A DNA stretch of 64,000 bases from Hysterium pulicare CBS 123377. Its lineage: Eukaryota > Ascomycota > Dothideomycetes > Hysteriales > Hysteriaceae. The notes beneath the pieces were generated by a model. That model did not search any database. It worked only from the letters and a program-made list of their open reading frames with translations, and was not told the DNA's origin. Each line of letters begins with the position of its first letter. Within the stretch, counting starts at the first letter, position 1. A program made the translations under genes and the position numbers. Positions 11,968 to 23,483 of this stretch are shown here, piece by piece. Location of the stretch: positions 1 through 64,000 of the forward strand of contig AJFK01000171.1 in the NCBI GenBank assembly GCA_000467715.1, in the 5' to 3' direction.

Positions 11968-12340
11968 GTTTCATACACGAGTGAGAACCATGGTCGACAT
12001 CTCTTGCTGCTACTTGGACACACCTTTGCCGCAGACGGCCAAATAATATCCAATGCAATATGCACAAAATCGTTCAATGCAGTAGGATTCACAACCAACT
12101 TAGACGCAGCAGTATGTGCGACGAACCCCTTCCGTGGCTCTTTGAATATGTGCCTGGACATTGCCTGCTGAATGACCTGGGTAAATATATCTTCTGGAAT
12201 CTGACATCTTTCGGTGAGCTTTTTGAAGGCCTCCTCTTCGTGCTCTCCCAGCTTATCAGCGACAACCCATCGGCTTACTGCCTGAATGCCAATCAACGAC
12301 GTATGCTGTACAAAGTCGTTAGAGAAATCCTCTAAATCAG
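11968..12340 (-). pseudogene. O-methyltransferase N-terminal fragment (COMT-type dimerisation domain)
   Basis: About 124 codons between an acceptor-like TATAG (12345-12341) and a GTAAGT donor (from 11967). The segment reads GIQAVSRWVVADKLGEH, then CQIPEDIFTQVIQQAMS, IFKEPRKGFVAHTAAS and DIIWPSAAKV. This is the order of the N-terminal dimerisation domain of fungal SAM-dependent O-methyltransferases (a VADKL-type helix, a winged helix ending FREPxxGxVAHT, then the W-P-A-A-K helix). No start exon and no SAM-binding domain were found on the minus strand downstream, where the minisatellite lies instead. It looks like the left-over of a cluster methyltransferase. Confidence 0.62.
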
Positions 12341-12401
12341 CTATAAAAAGTTACTTGAAGAGGATGACCTTTTATAAGTTTGGGGTCCAAGGTCGGCAAG
12401 G

Positions 12402-12535
12402 GTTGATGAATGGTGTTGGAGACTACTAAAAGAGAGGACTGGCCGAGCGCATTTTAACTTCCACTAGGTGCGCATTCAGTCAACAGTATTAACTCAAAGA
12501 GATTATTTCAACTTATTAACTCTTTTTATTATGGG
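12402..12535 (+). repeat. Dispersed repeat, copy A (direct orientation)
   Basis: About 135 bases that match the reverse complement of 27361-27494. The first ~70 bases (from GTTGATGAA to GGTGCGC) align without gaps, with differences that are mostly transitions. The remainder aligns with one small gap. The family is not recognised and no terminal repeat or coding capacity was seen. Directly downstream (from 12531) a short frame begins MGLKTELSDEELETL and stops after 35 codons. Confidence 0.75.
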
Positions 12536-13054
12536 ACTCAAAACAGAATTGTCAGACGAAGAGTTAGAAACATTAGCAGACAGGTTTCTGGCAGAACTAC
12601 GGCAGATTGGGGCTCATTATCCGTTGAGAGCAGTATGAGGAAGGACGAAGTTGTCAGAGTAGAATGGCCATGTGTCTAAATCGTCATTAAAGAACACATG
12701 TTCCAGTCCACAAACTGCATCATCTCAGTTATGTCATGTTATTATGATAATACCCCGAGAATTGTGCATGAAGCTAGTCCTCGACTTCGTAACGCCACAC
12801 TCATAATTCCACACTCATAACATTGCACTCCAGAACGTGTCTGGCACTCTTCAAGGGAAACCTAAACCGGAAGGGCGAATACCAGGAACCGGTTACTCGA
12901 ACTCGGGCAAAGGTCCGATAAGTTGACGGGTGCCGAATAGTGAGATATCTCGGATGCCGTGCGCTGAGCTCGACCTTCTAATTAACAGTGAATAAAAAGA
13001 CGTCTCTGGAGCCATCCACCACATTTTGTGCCTATCATTGCTCTCAAGATCCTC

Positions 13055-14106
13055 ATGGCTACTGTCGAAGCTTACATGTCATTTCTCGAACCCTGGTCAC
13101 CTACAACAGAAAAGAGATCACCGTACGTACGCGCTGTAGTTGAGGAGGGCTGTCCGTCAACCAACTTCAAGAACGAGGAGCATCCTGTCCATATAACAGA
13201 TGCTAGGCCGCATAAAGAAGGGTTCACTCTTGATCAGCATGGTTTTACATGGCAGCACGACTCTTCTCTTTCGACTGATGTGCTGAGAGCCATCAGATCT
13301 AATAATAACACTCTTGTTGCTCAGGTACATTATCCACCGGTGGAGAATTTGCTAAAGAATGCAACGGGTGCATCCCGCTCCATATCTTTCATCACACGTA
13401 TCGCAAGCGAGATCCCGCTTTGAACATGGAAGAAAATCCAAATGGGAGAGAACAGCCAGCCACTGTGGTGAGTGTGCGATCGCAATCAAGGCCTTAACAC
13501 TTATACTGGTTAGGTCCACTGCGATCAGTGCATTTTGCTATCCAAATTCAGGTTCTCGGATGCTGACAGTGAAATATCACCGCTGGGCGCAAGGCATCGC
13601 GTCGAGCGACATACCGGGTTTGACGCGGAAAAGCTACTCGCTGGCTGCTGCCAAATCATTAAGTGCGATGCTGTGTCTTCTATTGACTCACCGCATGCTG
13701 ACAGACGCTAGCGTATGGCGTCCGATCCACGGCGTCGTAAAGGACTGGCCCCTAGCCACTATGGACTTTCAGACTATGGGGCCCTCTCATGTCCACCCGA
13801 CTGACATCTTCAGGCAACGCGAGGGTTTTGTGGGCCGAACTGTCGGAATGAATCACGGGCCTGACCAAAGGTGGTATTACTTAGACCGGCAAAGCCTAGA
13901 GGAAGTAAATCTTATCACAAATGGGACAGCAAGGATGACGTCGCTAAATGTTTGTCAAGCCGTTGACCCCAAAAAAGAGGCAGCAGCTGACTTCTACAGT
14001 GTGTGCGCACTGCGCTTTTCAGCATCCAGAGTGTTCCAATGCAAAAGTTCCTTGGGAGAGCATTGAAGTGAGATACCTGGTATTCTACGAGCCTGGGCTC
14101 GTATAA
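13055..14106 (+). pseudogene. CmcJ/AsaB-like oxidase (GA4-desaturase-like family), disrupted
   Basis: The blocks of this family occur in order: FTLDQHGFTW, VHYPPVENLLKNATGASR, HIFHHTYRKRDPA, VHCDQ, QIINVWRPIHGVVKDWPLA, PTDIFRQREGFVG, QRWYYLDRQSLEEV, DSKDDVAK, AHCAFQHPE and the tail VRYLVFYEPGLV. Introns 13468-13513, 13663-13711 and 13950-13999 still splice in phase. However, the reading frame breaks between ATGASR and HIF (near 13380) and again after SLEEVNLI (near 13920), and no intron explains either break. Relatives such as AsaB (aspergillic acid) oxidise cluster intermediates. I read this as a recently decayed tailoring gene, although a sequencing or assembly error at either spot cannot be excluded. 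Confidence 0.72.
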
Positions 14107-14287
14107 CATTTGGATTCTGTGATAGGTTAGTGGTGGATCGAGTTCAGCTTTAGAGCAAGAGATTAGGGCTACTAGGCCCATCAAGTTGTATTTATATGAT
14201 TCTTTAGCTACAAGAGACGGTGCTCCAAACTACGTGTTATCATCAGTACTGCCAACGCTGTGCATAGATTTTGTCAGCTTCTGCCAC

Positions 14288-14514
14288 AATGCACTGTACC
14301 TGGAGCGAATTACCAAGGGACGGACCACTATTACGATTGCGTGAGTATCCACAACCTCCTCAGATCTTTCGTCATAATCTGACAACTGCTCTCAAGGCAT
14401 CGGTTATCTACAATTACTAAGGCGGACCAAATCATCGTTCTTAACGAAGGAAAAATAGAGACCGGCACACATGAACAGCTCTTGAAGTGTGGGGGAGGTA
14501 CGGGTTTGGGCTAA
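14288..14514 (+). pseudogene. ABC-transporter C-terminal fragment
   Basis: Encodes the end of a nucleotide-binding domain only: [20 protein letters not shown], where TTITIAHRLST spans the H-loop histidine, followed by [18 protein letters not shown]. The fragment is interrupted by a still perfect intron (14341-14396, GTGAGT to CTCAAG) in phase. Walker A, the signature motif, Walker B and the whole membrane domain are absent upstream, and the frame ends early in a glycine-rich tail. It is most like half-size or multidrug exporters of the HMT1/Atm1/MDR group. Probably the remains of a cluster exporter. Confidence 0.75.
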
Positions 14515-15250
14515 GGATGTGCATGGGGATGTATTTGGCTGATATTATCATTCGGATTCTGGTTGTTCATTTGCTCGAACATTATCAGCTCATGCTAAAC
14601 AGAAATGGGAAGGAATGGGATAGGAATCTAGACACGTAGATTGCCCATCCAGATATTGAAATCCGGTGCAAGAAGTTATGAATGGTTCAATCTATTGGGT
14701 GACGAGCGAGATATAGAGAAGAAAGAACTCTCGATGATGATTTCAACAGTATCCATCTCTTGTTCCTGTTTCATTGGCAGATAAGTTGTCGGAAAATTCA
14801 GCGTAGCTCGTAAAGGGGGAAACTCATCATATTAACAAGGCGTTCAGTTCATTACGACTCCGCAACTTGGGTGTCAATATGATCTTCGTACAGACCTGTC
14901 GGATACATGTTGGCCAGCCTTGAATTTGACCTGGAAATGAATACGCTGACCGGGATGTATGTGCCCCGAGCGAAGAACTCGGGTCAATTGTGTGACTAGT
15001 ATAAAACTGCTGGACCTTTGTTCGCGCCGATATTCTGCGAAGATTCGTTAGGCCTGCTACCGGCAACAGGATACGCCCGTTCATAACTGCATCCGGGATT
15101 TCGGGCGTGTTCAAGTATAAGGAGCGATGCACCTCTCGAGTCTCGAGTACCTTGAAGAATGTGACTCTACTCATGAATGTATGATAAGCAGAAGATCTCG
15201 GTCATCGCAGGATCCCATCGCGATTACTCAACGACCTAAACCTACAAATA
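14515..15250. other. Intergenic region
   Basis: About 730 bases between the ABC fragment and the end of the regulator gene. Nothing recognisable was found on either strand. Confidence 0.45.
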
Positions 15251-17065
15251 TCACAGTACAAACCACTCCCTCCACATTCTCCCCTCCGGACTCCCGCTTA
15301 GCACCATCCCCGGCGGCAACGGCGGCACACCTCTGCCCTCTCCCCAGAGCCCCACTGCAAAATAAACCGGAAACCTCCCATTCCCATCCATGTCCCCATG
15401 AATAATGGTACTCCAAATCCTCGTCCGCTCCACCGGCCAACCTGTGACAGGATCCAATTCGCTCTCCTCAATCTCGATGATGCGTTTGGCGACGGCGACG
15501 TGTTGCTGCGCATCCCAGAGGCCTTCCCGAGGCGGGTTACGCTCGAGAAGGGAGATGGCTTCGCGGCGGGTAACGGGGCAGCGGCAACGGCAAGCGGCTA
15601 AGTAGAGGAATGGGATGGTACCAATTTCAAAAGTAAAGTTTGCGGCGGGAGAAATAGACGAGGTGCTGTCTAAGGAATCAAGGACAATTCTGGCGTGGCT
15701 GATCAAGGCTTTGAAGCTATCGAGATGCTGGTCGTACACAGTCTGGTTCGTTTGCGTAGCACAGGCAGTAAAGACGTAGGTACAGTAGTAGCTTGCTTTG
15801 AGAGAGTTTGCCGTAATTACGTCTTCCTTCGAGAGCGTCGCCTTAAGTTCAAACTCTTCGAACGCGCGGAACCAGGCACGGTGAGATTTTAGAACATCGT
15901 TTTGATGTTGCAAGTCTTCCTCGGTGATTGCTGCTTCCTTCGACGTCGTCGTCTTACGTTCAAGCTCTTCAAAGTCGCGGAGCCAGGCACGGTGAAACTC
16001 CGTCTGCTGTTGCAAGCCTGCCTCAACGATTGGTCCCGGCTCGACGAGCTTCGACCCTATGCTGCGTAGGAAAAGCATAGCCATGTTTCGAATGTTGTGA
16101 ATAGACGATTGTGCTTCTAACACTGAGGTGAATGGACGCTCTTGATTTTCTAGTGGATAGTACGAGGTGTACAAGACCTGCTCAGTCGGTACACCGTATA
16201 TCAGTGCCGTTGCCGTCATTCGTGTAAACATGGGTATCAACGATTCTTCAATAATGCTAGGGCCTAAACCCTTACCGGGAGATGGGATCTGATTTCTCTT
16301 GAATGCAGATATGATTTTGAGACCACTATTGAAGTGTTCAAAGGCCGTGTCATAATTTCCGCGCAGAAACTCTATGCAGACAAAAAGTAAGCAAGAGACG
16401 AGTCCAATCTCAGGAGAGTACGACGGTTCAGATATTCTTCGAACCAGAGCATTGACAGCTTTATTGTAGTGGAATAGTAAGGTCTTTTGCTTGGAGGCAG
16501 CCATGAAACCCGAGCGAGCATGCTTTAAGCTTCCCGTCTCGGTCTTATTAAGGTAACCAAGAGCAATTAAGGCGTGCCGAATACATGGTTCCGATTGGGC
16601 CATTTGGAGAGATGTGCGAGACCAGAATTCTTTATCAAATTTGCTAGAAATGGTCGGGCCGGCGCAATGGTAGTAGAATTCCAGATACCGGACATTGTCG
16701 CCCAATAATTGAAGGGTCGGTGTGACATATCTAGGAACAGATACATGTTTCACAGCAAGTGCTGCGAACAAGTTGTCATTGGTGCTTTGAGCATATCCTT
16801 CGCACTTGCGACCCGTGCTGGTGCATCTGGCTGGATTAGAAGACGAATGATTGTACAAGGGCCATGTTACCTTCTGCAGCAAGGCTTCTCCTCGCCACAT
16901 TTAACTCGTCGAATTCTTGAAATCAAGAATTAGCCGCATATCAAGCTAGACCGCTTGTAATTATATCTGATGAACGTACTTGCATGTTGTGCAGCCCGTC
17001 CTCGCTTTGAGAGCAGATTTCCGCGGCCTCTTAACCAGGACTGTGGAGGAGGCGACCGACGGCAT
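15251..17065 (-). CDS. Zn2Cys6 transcription factor (DUF3468-type), likely cluster regulator
   Basis: Predicted 568 aa from three exons: 17065-16980, 16915-16871 and 16826-15251. The first two junctions fall inside the zinc cluster, which reads ARTGCTTCKIRRVKCGEEKP followed by CCRRCTSTGRKCEGY. This gives the six cysteines a C-x2-C-x6-C-x5-C-x2-C-x6-C spacing. The rest is a helical fungal regulatory domain with the PTLQLLGDNVRYLEFYY entry block common in DUF3468 regulators, and a tandem pair of near-identical segments (RAWLRDFEELERK and RAWFRAFEEFELK, about 35 residues apart) that looks like an internal duplication. It is nuclear and DNA-binding. Being at the right end of the terpenoid region makes it the best candidate pathway regulator (inference). 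Confidence 0.88.
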
Positions 17066-17859
17066 ATTGGATGTATCGAATACCACCCCACCGATAGTGC
17101 TGTAGTGATAAGTGCCGTGGCTTCTCGAAGCTGAGGTCGAGATATGCCGCAGGTCGTGGGCGTGGAGAAAAGAAAGATGAGAGGCCCCTGGACCATACCT
17201 CTTCAGGCCTAGCAGAGGTCCGAGCGTCAAAGTTCGAATCTGGTCCCGAGGCCGTCGTGCAACCAGGAAAGACCTATAAATCAACATGTACATCCCATGA
17301 GTAGCTCCTCGAAAAAACCATTCTCCCATAATGTTGTTCAGCCAGAAAGGTCGTGGGAGGTAGGCTGTTCCTTCATTTGAGTAATGGCGTCATCTGAATC
17401 TTGAGTCGGGATTTCTGACTCCGGTGTCCCCGAGCGACGACGTTCGGGTGCAGTATGCGAATACTTGCGATTTTCTTAAAGCGCCGTATATACGGTGGCG
17501 TGGGGTCTTGGAAGGATCGTTGATGGCGTTCTACCTGCAACGTGATTCGTCCGTTCGTAACTCTTCACGATGAACCTCGGAGGTCCGAGCGTTGAAGTGC
17601 GGATGTATTCTCAAATAAGCTCTAAACATAGCCATAATCCTACCAATGTTATATCTTCAGCTTCTTCGCGGCCTTTTGAGCCCGAGTCTCCGAGAGTGGT
17701 GTGTATATAAGGATAGGTGTCCGAAGTCCACAATGATATCTTCCCATTCTCATCGATCTATCATCAAATCAGCCCCATTGCTTCAGAAAATCGATTCACA
17801 CGTTCACAAGACCCAATTCAATCCGCTGAAATCATTCCAAGAGCTACCTACAGACCAGA
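17066..17859. promoter_or_regulatory. Divergent promoter between regulator and cupin
   Basis: Roughly 800 bases separating two divergent genes. It contains no supported coding sequence. Two similar stretches around GGTCCGAGCGTxxAAGT (17217-17235 and 17581-17599) sit about 360 bases apart and might be regulatory. This is weak evidence. Confidence 0.4.
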
Positions 17860-18369
17860 ATGTCCTCCCAAATTCCTGTGCCCCGAGTCGTCACCACCAC
17901 CCACGACCGCTCTGGAACGTCAATCTTCGCTGCCGACACCCAAATCACACCCTTCGCTCCACTTAGGCCCCAGGGGCCCTCCTTCGCCCGCTTTCACTCC
18001 CGTCTCAGCGTCCCAGTCAATAACACAACCCTCCCACCTCAACTTCCTCCATCTCCGCCCAAATGCCCACCTAACGGCGTCCTCTTCTGCACATTGGACC
18101 TTCCACCAGGAGCAGCGGTACCTATGCATCGAACTCTGACGGTCGATTATGTGACGGTACTTTCAGGGAAGATCATTTTAAAGCTCGACAGCGGAGACGA
18201 GAAGACGATGAAGGCCGGTGAATTTGTCGTGCACAGGGGTACGAATCACCAGTGGATCAATCGTGGAGAACAAGTATGTAGGATGGTTGTCGTCATGGTT
18301 GGCGCGGAGAAGGTCGTTACGGAGGAGGGGGTGGAGTTAGAAGAGACTAAGTTTGGGAAGAAGCCTTGA
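17860..18369 (+). CDS. Cupin-domain protein
   Basis: Single-exon 169-aa protein. A proline-rich stretch around residues 60-70 precedes a compact cupin barrel: LDLPPGAAVPMHRTLTVDYV (motif 1), VLSGKIILKLDSGDEKTMKAG, then HQWINRGEQVCRMVVVMVGA (motif 2). The second metal-binding histidine of motif 1 is not obvious, so metal binding is uncertain. Relatives are widespread small fungal cupins, often beside secondary-metabolite genes, with few characterised members. The start chosen is the first ATG followed by the conserved PRVVTTTHD segment. It may be part of the terpenoid cluster as a cyclase-like or isomerase-like enzyme, but that is only a suggestion from position. Confidence 0.82.
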   Translation: MSSQIPVPRVVTTTHDRSGTSIFAADTQITPFAPLRPQGPSFARFHSRLSVPVNNTTLPPQLPPSPPKCPPNGVLFCTLDLPPGAAVPMHRTLTVDYVTVLSGKIILKLDSGDEKTMKAGEFVVHRGTNHQWINRGEQVCRMVVVMVGAEKVVTEEGVELEETKFGKKP

Positions 18370-21219
18370 GTAGGATTGGATTGATATTTCCGCGATAGGT
18401 TTTCATTAGCCAAAATTGATGATAGCATCGATGACTATCCGTGTTACTCAAGCTGCGTTACATCTTCAGTTCTTCATCCAGTTGAACTTGGTCGCGGACT
18501 TTATTCCAATTAAGATAAGCAACAGCTGGAGTGATCTTAATGCCCCAGTCTGGGTTTTCTTCTCCCAACGCGCGGGCGAACATGCGATACGACATCGTCA
18601 TCTTCGCAGGCTATTGATGAATCCTCCACCATGTTGTTCATCCCAACACAAGAAACCTCGCGAGTATCATTTTCCTGGTCAAGGTTGGGTTTTATTTAGA
18701 TGCGATGGAGTTCTTCGCCTGAATTGTTAAGCTAGATTCCTAGGATCTAGCTCTCGAGTAGGATAGACATAAAGGAAAGATCGGAGAGAAATACGGTAGC
18801 CGGAGTGGACCGCCTATGGTGTTTGGAAAGATATAGAAGGTCTATAGTTGGCGAGGAAATTTAATACAGAAAGACAACAACGTAAGTAACCAGTTTAACA
18901 ACAAATGTCCGATCCAGGCTGATGTAGAAGTAAAATAGATGCTTTTCTTTTAGCTCGGAAGCCGTTTTGGTGTCGAGCCGGCGCCCTCCAGTAGTACCAG
19001 AAGTCACCGGTATAAGTTCTTGATTGTATATGAAGCCATCTTTGTAAAGTTTCAGCAGGCCTTTCTCATCCAGGTTCGATCGCAGTATTATGCCCGCCTG
19101 GCACTAGGAAGGTTGAAATTTGTTGCGAAGCAGTGTCCAGAGCACAACCGCTCGTAATTTCGTCGAAGAGGCAGTTTTCGAAAGCTTCGCACGGGAATTC
19201 GGGTCCAATACTGCCTGTCGGGTGGTCTTCTTAGCGCGTAGATATTAGGTAGCAATATTGGTGAGCTTGTGGTCGTGATCGCTGAACAAATTGGCGGACG
19301 GGAGCGGGGAAATTCGCCGAGAGTTAAGCAGCGGACCTGTGGACCTCCGCGTTCAACACCTCAGCACACCAACCGCCATGTTGTTGCTTTCAACCCGGAG
19401 CCTCGAGTATCGGAATGTGAACCTATTCCATATTTTTCTTCTTAACTATGTAGCATTCTTCTCAACAAGGTAACGTCCGTATCAATGTCCCTGGTAGGAG
19501 CAAGGCAGCACGAGTGGGACATATACCGTACACACAAAAAGCAGGCGAGACTGTGCAATGGGATCGCAATAGCCTCAAGCCTACCTCTTTTCTGGCAAGC
19601 TTTTCGACAAGACGGAATCCCGGCGTGGGATCACACTCTTGAATCCAAAGTCCCCATCCGCAGTGCAATGTTCTATGAGAAACGTCCTACGTTCACCCGA
19701 CCTCAAGAAGAGCAGCAATATTGACAGCAAACCATGTCGAACACCTCGCCGGTATCCACTCAACACATTTCAAATAGGAGATCCCGAACCATACACTAGG
19801 TCTCAACCTTGCAAATAGCCTCAATCCTTACACCAGAGCCCAGCCTCGATCTTTATTCTCGAACCCGAGCCTTACACGCGAACCTGATCTTTACTCTCGA
19901 ATACCATCTCTAAGTCAACTTCAAACTCACCTCGAACCCCATCCCAATCCTCATTCACTGAAATTGAAACTCGAAGCTGGATCGGTGGTGAAATGGGTCC
20001 TCGTCCAACGTTGTAATACCATACAATGAAGCGAATCGTACGCCAACGCCCTTCGTGCGAGGATCCAGAGGGCTCAGCCACGTTACAAATGCCATGGATG
20101 ATGGGATTGCTATTTTTGCGTGGATGGTTGTCATTCTACCTCGGAAGGGTGTCGGTAAACCTCTCAGTGGAAAGATCTTGGTATGTATTAACTTTCTCTG
20201 CAGGACTAGAGCATCGCTGACCCTTTCATCTGTCAGGTGCCGGAACATCATTTGACGCATCCTCCGCAACAATGCTCGAAATGTCAACCACATACCCTCG
20301 TCATCATCGAGTCTGACAGCGATCCAACATCAACCGCATTCCACTAATGCCAAGGCACCGAACACAGGTATACAATTTGCTCATGGATTGGGGAGCATCT
20401 ACGCCAACTATAGGATTTCACGAACATTGCACAGTGTCACCTTTTAAGGACCCCAGGGCTATACTTCTATGACCGAATGCGTTACGGACAGTCTCCCCCA
20501 AAGGGACGGATGACGCTCCATGCGCAGGCTCAGCGCAACATGTCCCTGGTAGAACTCTCTTCAAAGACTGGGAATTCGTGGACTCCATCAGGAATACCTA
20601 CCCAACCTACTTATTGGCGAAAAGGGAAGCTCCTCATCGCTTGCGTTAACTGATTTTCGCATCGCATCCCGTTTCCCGCCCGATTGACCATATCTTATAG
20701 CGAGCCAAAGCCAACTATTTTCTCATCGATCACTCAACCCAAACCGACCTTGGGCAGCGATTGGCTTCTGCAAAACCCTCACTTACCTCCATTCACTACA
20801 AAAATAGTCAATCTGGACTAATCGCCAAACTCCTTAGTAATACCACATTGATGTGCGCAAAGTATGACCAGCGTCCACCAAATTGGCCAATTACTACATT
20901 GCCAGGCCAGGCTCAGGTTGGCCACAAATTCCCGTCAAAGGCAACGACAACGTATTCAGATCCCCTTGTCGGACACGATGGAACTAACTACTATTGTACC
21001 TCCTTAGAAACCCCCATCAGCTGGCTGACTTTATATGTATCCGCTTGCAGAATCACCGCTTACGCATGTTTGAGCGTTACTAAACTCTTCTTCCGCGGCA
21101 ATGAAACCTTACCAACAGCGCTTCTCTGGAGCAGTATCACAATCAATATTTTTGTAAGACCAGTTTGAAGAAGAGGTTCAAAGCGCCCATTTCATTCTAT
21201 ATTCTATTACGTCTTCGTG
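18370..21219. other. Long gene-free stretch
   Basis: Nearly 2.9 kb in which I could not support a gene, repeat family or RNA. Several open frames of 60-135 codons occur on both strands (for example 20761-21168 plus), but none shows family motifs or a convincing splice-linked partner. It separates the terpenoid region from the polysaccharide genes and could hold heavily decayed sequence. Confidence 0.45.
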
Positions 21220-23483
21220 CTACCAGTAGAATGTCCACGTGACCATTCCAATACAGTACACGGCGGTCAAGGTCAAGACCAACTCCATTCCAGTACCGAC
21301 TCCAGTCCATTTGGGATCTCTTGCCTCCTTGCGGGGATATGCAGCGCCATTCTCGTCGTAATTTAAGAGATCTTTCCGATCCGGCTCATTCGGTGGGAAT
21401 AGCGTCACTTGCAGCGGTCTAAGCATGGCCCAAATATCCATTGGCCAAACCACGTAGGGCCCGAGTACATGCGTCAAGATGTAATGGTAGAAACCGTTCT
21501 GGTCGATGGGGTAAAGCAGAAAAGCCCTTCGCAAACTAATGGCGGCGACAGAAATGTATATGAGACCCAAAAAGGTAGGGACGATGGCCACGTCTAGGAT
21601 CATGGTGTGCCAAAGACGTCGATAAAGTGCAGCCCTAAGCTTTGGCTTCCGCTCGTTTAGCTCATCGACAATGCTTCCTGTTGAACGGAATCGGGCAGTG
21701 AACATTTCCGGGCGGCCGCCTAGCCATGTCGGAAATAGAAATGTCTTATACTGATCATAGGCAATATCTGTTTCATTGGGGTAAGTGTCAATGCACTTTG
21801 ACACAGATATCAGGGAGCTAACTCACACATGTACAGAAAATGCGAAGAGACCTTTTCCCGCATTGCCGGTGCGAATCCGTTGATGACGGAAAACGTGCAC
21901 AGACGCATGTAAGCGGTTAGAAAGCACATGGAACCGAGTCGTATGATTTGCTTCAACTCCTGCGGATCCGAGTACACAATCAATGGCCATCCTCTAGCAA
22001 AAAGATACAGGCAGGTCAATGGTGCCATGAAGAAGAAGGTGGCAGCAGCAGTAGCCATCGGATGACAGAAGCCCTTGAGCCTTTGTATAGTCGTCATGCG
22101 TCGTCCGTTGGAACCGAAAAGACAAAATTTCATGACAAGACCTGCTTGCAAGGCTCCAGTACACTATCATTCCAGCGAAAAAAAGGTCAGCCGTCAAATA
22201 GAGAGCAAGATGTTTCAATTGCATTGAGCTTACCCATCGGATGCGTTGTTGAACATGCGAGTAGAAGGAGTCGGGAACCATTCCCCATTGAAGCGTTTCC
22301 ATTACATACTTACCGTTCCAACCTATGCCGGTTAGTCAAGCCTGTCTTGAAAATCGTGGTACGTCAACTTGCCTTTTCCTAAGAGTAAGTTGCTGGTAAG
22401 CAAGTCTTCAGTCAGGCTCGTCTCAGGGTATCCGCCAATCTCTTCAACGGCAGTTCGCCTCATCACCCAGCCCGATCCGGTACACCACGGGAATCCTCCA
22501 GCGTCCTTGACCAGCTCGTCAACCCTTTGAAAGATGAGAAGGGACTGGCAAAGGGGATCATCTACGGGAACATTGTAGAATCGAGGAGGCGGGCAGGTGA
22601 AGGACAAACGTGGGTCACGAATGTGGGCTGGAAGCTGTGCACGAAGCCATGCTTTCTCTACCAGCATATCCGCATCTATACCGGCAAAATACGGTGCCGG
22701 CCCTCCGGGCAATCGCGCAAAGAATTGAAAAGCGTGGTTCAGATTACCAGCTTTGTGGCTATTTTTTGGAGTCCTTACGCGTGCTGAATAGAATATCGCC
22801 TTTTGCGGAAATTCCTGCTGGATGCGAATGAGTCCCTCTTCTACCTCCTTCTGTCCACCGTCGTCCGACAAGAGAAGTCGAAACTTGCTATCAGGATAGT
22901 CTATATTGGCGGCGGTGCGGACGGTGTCGAATATAATGTCGAGAGGTTCGTTACAGCAGCATATGACAATATCAACTTTGGGCACATTCGCGCCGACCAC
23001 CCTGAGTCTCGGCCTCCACTTATGTTGAACAACAGTCACGACGTCGCCTAGTAACTTCAGATACCATGGCACTACGCCGATTTAGTTTCAAACTCTCATT
23101 TCGTTTTAATAACGTTACTCACCCGCGCAAATTGTGTCTAGCCATACAATCCACTTTCGTCCTGCCAATTCAGACGTCCAACCTTCTTTTCCGCCCTTTT
23201 CATTGATGAGCTGGCATTGAAACCAGGAATAATAGAGATTGAGGATAATGCCTGAGACGGTAGACAGTGGAACGAGGTAGAACGCGATCTTTTGAACGCG
23301 GTTGTAATGATACATGTCTTCTTTATTGGGAACACTTTCGACAATAGTTGGAAGCTCCTCTTTCCTATCAGCCCCGCTTCCGGCGAGGCGTTTTTGGAGG
23401 TGGCCGTTACCGCCGAAGTACCCAGCGCCATTCGACTTGATGTCGTAGTTGGGCTTTTGATCGAAGATAGATACAGTTGGCAT
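21220..23483 (-). CDS. Multi-pass GT2 polysaccharide synthase (cellulose-synthase-like)
   Basis: Predicted 677 aa from five exons: 23483-23123, 23071-22373, 22322-22234, 22163-21827 and 21767-21220. One intron (22372-22323) uses a GC donor. The N-terminus has one or two membrane helices. The catalytic GT2-A domain then shows VDIVICCCNEPLD (first Asp), FRLLLSDDGGQ, GIDADML (DxD), LTEDLLTS (TED base) and QQRIRW (QxxRW). All four processive-synthase motifs are intact. Four or five further helices follow, ending in a hydrophobic tail at the C-terminus. Enzymes with this plan polymerise a nucleotide sugar at the plasma membrane and push the chain outward. The polymer (beta-glucan, mannan-like, aminosugar) cannot be read from sequence. 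Its neighbours, a GT25 enzyme and a deacetylase, point to a modified cell-surface polysaccharide. Confidence 0.88.

Noticed and set aside
11624-12067. A 147-codon minus-strand frame ending in the VRNDA repeat as a real gene
   Set aside because: The open frame is a by-product of a 15-bp repeat. Its front part overlaps the methyltransferase fragment in another frame and has no family features.
15127-15605. Plus-strand frames overlapping the end of the first regulator
   Set aside because: Shadows of the regulator's C-terminus, which is open in the minus frame up to the TF stop at 15251.
19955-20293. A 112-codon minus-strand frame as a gene
   Set aside because: No domain features, and competing open frames on the opposite strand are equally long.
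20761-21168. A 135-codon plus-strand frame as a gene
   Set aside because: No motif, no signal peptide, no splice-linked partner and no family resemblance.
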